This document shows, in pieces, positions 60,801 through 64,000 of a DNA stretch of 64,000 bases. Made by a program: the position numbers and the translations under genes. Within the stretch, counting starts at the first letter, position 1, and each line of letters begins with the position of its first letter. The stretch comes from Marinilabiliaceae bacterium JC017 (lineage in GTDB: Bacteria > Bacteroidota > Bacteroidia > Bacteroidales > Marinilabiliaceae), in assembly GCA_004296775.1 (NCBI GenBank), contig RHGE01000011.1, positions 1 through 64,000 of the forward strand, written 5' to 3'. The notes beneath the pieces were generated by a model, which searched no databases, was not told the origin of the DNA, and worked only from the letters and a program-made list of their open reading frames with translations.

Positions 60801-61451
60801 GCACATGGATTACCTGCTTGGCATAACCTGACGATTGAAGAGGGTGAAAAACTCACCGAGGAAGAGTATTATAACAGGGCACTTAAAAACATGGGAAGCC
60901 GGTTGCCATTGATTTCTGGTGGCTTGGTGAATAATGTAAGATATAAAAACCTGAACCTGTCTATCTCCTGGAGTTACAGCCTGGGAAGTAAGCGACGCAT
61001 GCCAAGTCTGTACAATTTGCAATTTCAGACTATTCCAACAGCGGATCAAAATATGTCGTCAGAGTACGTAAACCGTTGGCAACAACCAGGCGATGAAAAT
61101 AAAACTGATATACCATCGTTATCGGATGAGATGCTTCTGGTACGTGGTGGAACTTTCGGTACTTTCTCTAAGTTTGATATAGCTGATAGCCAATGGCAAA
61201 TGTACAACGATAGTGATATTAGGGTGGTGAGCGGTGATTTTCTCCGGTTGCGATCTATGACCTTATCCTATTCCATACCGCGGAATTGGATTGAGAAATA
61301 TGGCATTCAGAATGCAAGTGTTCGGTTCCAGGCTCAGAATCTGTTTGTGATAAAGGATAAGGCATTAAAAAGCCTCGATCCAGAGCAAATAAGTGCCGAT
61401 ATGATGCCTGTTCCGACTACGTTTAATCTTGGATTTAATATTTCGTTTTAA
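57852..61451 (+). CDS. SusC/RagA TonB-linked outer-membrane transporter with STN domain, locus 4
   Basis: 1199 residues. Basic leader and signal segment (MKNLFILLIIGLVQVNATTL), STN domain (VNIHLQNSEFSKLIEAIEAQ to LTWEVLNKTIIIKP), regulatory domain (IKGKIVDGETGEPLVGVNVY), linker DEVVITGYQTIEAHKSTSAV, plug (IRIRGTSSIIGTREPVWVID, VLKDASATAIYGVRAANGV) and barrel ending FNLGFNISF. The plug has IGTREPVWVIDGIMYEDP, a variant common in RagA-like transporters linked to peptide or glycoprotein uptake. With the peptidase-like lipoprotein at the end of the locus, a protein-derived ligand is possible. Start chosen as the first ATG after fecR. Confidence 0.95.
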   Translation: MKKNPQLNKLLCYYRHRRKQLFFMKNLFILLIIGLVQVNATTLFSQKNKVNIHLQNSEFSKLIEAIEAQSELGFIYNENEVEKIGIINVSGENRAVDEILQEVLEGTGLTWEVLNKTIIIKPLPFSEDDLKQEMKKIKGKIVDGETGEPLVGVNVYISGTPVGTISDSEGNYELQLPKPYKEALTFSFIGYENQEVVVGNQSVINISMLPVVSQVDEVVITGYQTIEAHKSTSAVTTIKKEELNLAGAVSVDQMLEGVVAGMTTVNNSGTVGAAPKIRIRGTSSIIGTREPVWVIDGIMYEDPVKISAEDLNNLDNLNLIGNAISGLNPEDIERIDVLKDASATAIYGVRAANGVIVVTTKKGKAGKMTTNYSNNFQVSLRPSYSRMDLMNSQQRVDVSKEIQERGLRYPNYPSPVGYEGVLQDLYARRISIEEFDQQVRRLETMNTDWYDLLFDNSFSQTHNLSLSGGDDKTTYYFSGSFSDANDVERGVGLNKYTALMRINTWFNDKLGLDVKLSANYSKKNYNHSSLNLFKYGFNTSRAIPFEEDGERVSYIKEQGSVSYPKHFNILNELDNTGREITTKGIDLIANLNYHILEGLKYTSTLGVNLMATNNEEYATEHSYYIADMRGYDYGIEVSESARMKSTVPFGGELKTGNTNLNAYTFRNQLTYGKSVFETHDLNVVAGTELRSKKYKGTNTVKLGYLPDRGHTFAYIDPKEYERYATWLRTNPGLVVTDQVSNFVSFYTAVTYDINRRYVLNFNLRTDGSNNFGQDSNDRFLPVWSVSGKWNIHEEKFLKNSEKINLLSLRTSYGFQGNVVESETPNLIVRPQAINPITKEYYSNLTSLPNPYLRWEKTKSYNIGLDYGFFNNILRGSVEYYQKNGEDLIMNQRVSSVNGVSTVVINGANMKNTGLEFSVTADCIRSSNWNWSNTFNVAHNENKVVSALVGQKDSNPYRDYLDGTIIKEGTSTDDFYAYQFAGLNAHGLPAWHNLTIEEGEKLTEEEYYNRALKNMGSRLPLISGGLVNNVRYKNLNLSISWSYSLGSKRRMPSLYNLQFQTIPTADQNMSSEYVNRWQQPGDENKTDIPSLSDEMLLVRGGTFGTFSKFDIADSQWQMYNDSDIRVVSGDFLRLRSMTLSYSIPRNWIEKYGIQNASVRFQAQNLFVIKDKALKSLDPEQISADMMPVPTTFNLGFNISF

Positions 61452-61469
61452 CAACAAGCACTGAATACT

Positions 61470-62969
61470 ATGGATAAGAATAATATATTTTTCATGCTGA
61501 CAGTATTAATGGGATTAATACTGGGATCATGTGACGATTATCTGTCAGAGGCATCAGGGGATCTGATTATTCCTCAAACTACCTCGGATTATGCCGAATT
61601 ACTGCAGGGGGAAGGTTATATGAAGTTAAATAGTAACCAAAGATATTCCGATGCTTTTACCGACGATGTGAAGGAAGGAAGACCCGTTTTTGGGCTAGGC
61701 GATGTTGTAAAACAATACAGAGGTTATTATACCTGGCAACGTGAAATGGAAATTTCCCAAGATGGTAGTTTGGTGAAAGATGAGTCATGGGAACTGCTTT
61801 ATAAGGTTATTATGACAGCTAATATTACATTGGATCAGATCAACGAATCTTCCGGAACTGAAGCAGAAAAGCAGTTTGTGTCTGGTGAAGCTTATTTCCT
61901 AAGAGCCTTTTGTTACTTTCAATTGGTCAATTTGTATGCGAAACCGTATGATGCAGCAACCGCAGCAACCGATCCTGGAGTCCCAATCAACCTGAATGCC
62001 AATCCTGAGAATCAGCTCTTTTACCGGGAATCTGTTCAGAAGGTGTATGATCAAGTTGAAGAGGATCTTTCAAAGGCACTGGATTTGTTTAATCAGGCTA
62101 ACAAGGAGAGTACCATTTTTCATGCTAATGCTGATGCCTGTAATTTTCTGTTTTGCCGCATTGCCCTTTATAAAAAAGAGTGGGATGATGTGATTGCCTA
62201 TGCTGATAAAGTGTTGGCTAACCATCCAAATCTATATGATATCGCTAAATACGATTTTACCAATAAAAAAGTGGTTAAGAACTTTGTGTTCTACAGTGAA
62301 GAAAATAGTGAAATCATCTTTAATTATAGTACTACAAATGTTAACGCTTATTCACTTTATGATGGAAAGAATTGGCGTTATCTGGCAGTGTCCGATGGGT
62401 TGATGGACTTATATGGCAATAACGATAATCGCAAGTTTGCTTATGTGACTGGGAAAGCATCCAGTGGTCCTCCGCCACCGCCTTTCGGAACAGCAAAACC
62501 AGGACCATTCCCTCCTTCGAGCTCAGATGTAGCACAAAACAAGATGAATAGCAAAAGTGGAATTTATCACAGTGCTTTCAGGGTGGCAGAGTTATATCTG
62601 AACCGTGCCGAAGCAAATGCCGAAATGACCAAAAATGAGGAAGCATTAAAAGATATCAAGTATTTACGGAGACATCGCATTAAAGGACCCGATTTTATTA
62701 TGCCCGGTGATGTAAAGCAACTGATTAGGGAAGAGCGGAGACGCGAGTTGTGTTTTGAATCTCATCGGTGGTTTGACCTAAGACGTTGGGATCAGCCAAG
62801 GATTGAGCATGTGTTTACGGAGTATGGCGATAAGGGAGAAGAGATTAAGATTAAATATGTGCTCGAACAAAATGATCCGGCCTACACCTTGCAGATTCCC
62901 TATCATGAGCGGGAATTCAATCCCGGAATGAAAATAAACGAAAGACCCGACAGGGAAGCAATTAACTAA
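61470..62969 (+). CDS. SusD/RagB family lipoprotein, locus 4
   Basis: 499 residues. Lipobox LGSC, lipidated Cys at about residue 21, followed by the acidic DDYLSEASGD. GEAYFLRAFCYFQLVNLYAK, then AFRVAELYLNRAEANAEM, LIREERRRELCFESHRWFDL, RRWD and the end YTLQIPYHEREFNPGM are canonical SusD features. A Pro-rich insert, SGPPPPPFGTAKPGPFPP, near residues 331-349 is unusual and could be an exposed loop. Separated from susC by 18 bp. Confidence 0.95.
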   Translation: MDKNNIFFMLTVLMGLILGSCDDYLSEASGDLIIPQTTSDYAELLQGEGYMKLNSNQRYSDAFTDDVKEGRPVFGLGDVVKQYRGYYTWQREMEISQDGSLVKDESWELLYKVIMTANITLDQINESSGTEAEKQFVSGEAYFLRAFCYFQLVNLYAKPYDAATAATDPGVPINLNANPENQLFYRESVQKVYDQVEEDLSKALDLFNQANKESTIFHANADACNFLFCRIALYKKEWDDVIAYADKVLANHPNLYDIAKYDFTNKKVVKNFVFYSEENSEIIFNYSTTNVNAYSLYDGKNWRYLAVSDGLMDLYGNNDNRKFAYVTGKASSGPPPPPFGTAKPGPFPPSSSDVAQNKMNSKSGIYHSAFRVAELYLNRAEANAEMTKNEEALKDIKYLRRHRIKGPDFIMPGDVKQLIREERRRELCFESHRWFDLRRWDQPRIEHVFTEYGDKGEEIKIKYVLEQNDPAYTLQIPYHEREFNPGMKINERPDREAIN

Positions 62970-62980
62970 AACCGATTGTT

Positions 62981-63823
62981 ATGAAGAAACTATTATATGT
63001 GTTTGCAACCCTGTTGATATTGATAGGGTGCAACAAGGAAGAAGCAATAACCCCTAAAGGAGGGGAGGATAAATACATTCCTAAATTCAGTGATACGGAA
63101 TGGGGAGGCATGATTTATCAGTTGTACAAAGATTATGGTGTGTCCTTTGTTTATGAGTTCGAGCGAACCATCTATGATTGGGATATGGTATCAGACACTA
63201 AAGAAAAGGATACTCTGAAGTATGTTCAGAATGAAACTGTTCTGCCTACCCGTATCACCTTTTTAAAAGAGCAGTGGTTGTCTTCCTATACCGATAAATT
63301 TATTAAAGAGAAATTTCCCTATCGTGTATTGTTGGTTGATTCTCTTACAAGGATAACTAAAGTTTCAACGACCGATTTTTTATCAATGGCAGGGTTAAAT
63401 CATGTCACTATTACAAGGATGGGCGATTCTTTCGAAGCGACGGATAAGAAAGCTTTATTGAATAGTGTGAATACTTCGCTATTGGCAGATTACTTGTTTG
63501 CCAAAGGATTTCTTGTTATGCCGGAGGCTTTCTATATGGTATCAGGAATTGAACTTTATGGAACGCCAACCAACAATCCTAGTGGAGATCCTTCTGTGTT
63601 TTACAACAATGGGTTTTTTCCAATATATAACAGTTGGAATAATTATAAATATTTAAGTGGTAAATATCCAACCAAAGAGGAAGATGTGCATGCTTTTGTG
63701 GAGTTTTATGTCTCTACGCCAGCCGATGAGGTGGAGGCAGCCATTGGTATGTACCCCAAGATGATGGAGAAATATGAAATTCTTCATGCCTATTTGCAGC
63801 CGTTAGGAGTTAATTTACACTAA
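62981..63823 (+). CDS. Lipoprotein resembling Peptidase_Mx1 zinc metallohydrolases but lacking HExxH
   Basis: 280 residues. Lipobox LIGC, lipidated Cys at residue 17, followed by NKEEAITP. The layout YKDYGVSFVYEFERTIYDWD, LKEQWLSSYTDKFIKEKFPY, RVLLVDS and PEAFYMVSGIELY follows the substrate import-associated zinc metallohydrolase lipoproteins that accompany SusC/SusD pairs. Where those have an HExxH helix, this protein reads NTSLLADYLFAKGFLVMPEA (about residues 164-183), with no His or Glu pair. No other HExxH is present. It may be a catalytically dead binding subunit. Starts 11 bp after susD and ends before a terminator. The family assignment is from overall pattern. Confidence 0.6.
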   Translation: MKKLLYVFATLLILIGCNKEEAITPKGGEDKYIPKFSDTEWGGMIYQLYKDYGVSFVYEFERTIYDWDMVSDTKEKDTLKYVQNETVLPTRITFLKEQWLSSYTDKFIKEKFPYRVLLVDSLTRITKVSTTDFLSMAGLNHVTITRMGDSFEATDKKALLNSVNTSLLADYLFAKGFLVMPEAFYMVSGIELYGTPTNNPSGDPSVFYNNGFFPIYNSWNNYKYLSGKYPTKEEDVHAFVEFYVSTPADEVEAAIGMYPKMMEKYEILHAYLQPLGVNLH

Positions 63824-63908
63824 CGGTGTAGTATGGGCTTAAACCTGGATTGGTCAATTTTATTTTATCCAGATCCGTGACTTCCAGGTTTAGCTTTAAA
63901 TACGATTG

Positions 63909-63957
63909 AACCCTTGCATTGCATCAACGCTTTGCATTAGCAATGCAAGGGTTTTTA
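63909..63957 (+). terminator. Terminator of locus 4
   Basis: AACCCTTGCATTGC (63909-63922) pairs with GCAATGCAAGGGTT (63940-63953) and is followed by TTTATT. A weaker TAAACCTGGA/TCCAGGTTTA pair (63840-63892) lies before it. Confidence 0.85.
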
Positions 63958-64000
63958 TTGGTCTTAACGATAGATCTAATCGTTTGTTAAATGGTTACTT

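Overview
The window is a chromosomal segment of a Bacteroidota bacterium. The evidence is four SusC/SusD outer-membrane uptake pairs, three ECF sigma factor/FecR anti-sigma pairs, two GH97 enzymes, DUF4251/DUF4491/DUF6377/DUF6588-type proteins, almost no Shine-Dalgarno sequences, and promoter remnants of the TAnnTTTG type. The mix of glycan-uptake loci with minisatellite-rich intergenic DNA would fit a free-living or marine order such as Marinilabiliales; that placement is an inference. I saw no rRNA, tRNA, CRISPR array, phage module or intact insertion sequence.

Layout. 0.5-4.3 kb: two envelope proteins (SPOR-like and DUF6588-like), a nitroreductase and an ElyC/YdcF-type membrane protein. 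4.4-11.7 kb: locus 1, sigma/FecR/SusC/SusD with no enzyme. 11.9-13.9 kb: small envelope proteins. 14.3-27.7 kb: locus 2, sigma/FecR/SusC/SusD followed by a GH-D-like hydrolase, a retaining-type GH97 and a PEGA lipoprotein with an HEWLH motif. 28.2-31.4 kb (minus): a propeller sensor kinase. 32.3-41.9 kb (all minus): two DUF4491-type membrane proteins, a His-rich small protein, a TonB receptor, an AmpG/RhtX-like MFS transporter, HemN, HemG/HemY and a DJ-1/PfpI protein, which looks like an iron, siderophore or porphyrin block. 43.1-53.6 kb: locus 3, a Sus-like alpha-glucan locus with a DUF6377 membrane regulator, SusC, SusD, a short SusE/F-like binding lipoprotein and an inverting SusB-type GH97. 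54.1-55.2 kb: an isolated conserved protein. 55.9-63.8 kb: locus 4, sigma/FecR/SusC/SusD and a lipoprotein resembling a zinc peptidase without its zinc motif.

Regulation follows a simple rule here. The three SusC proteins with an N-terminal STN signalling domain each sit behind a sigma/FecR pair. The one SusC without STN sits behind the DUF6377 regulator. In all three sigma-controlled loci a strong stem-loop separates fecR from susC. In locus 2 there are two stem-loops in a row with the same six-base loop.

The least explained part is the non-coding DNA from about 27.8 to 55.8 kb. It holds a 41/42-bp array whose palindromes change both arms together, a six-copy 21-bp GTGACA array bordered by direct repeats, a 14/28-bp array, TTTC tracts repeated every 10 bp, and at least five copies of a 36-bp element. 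Several are combined as modules in the same gaps. These are the best candidates for undescribed structure in the window.
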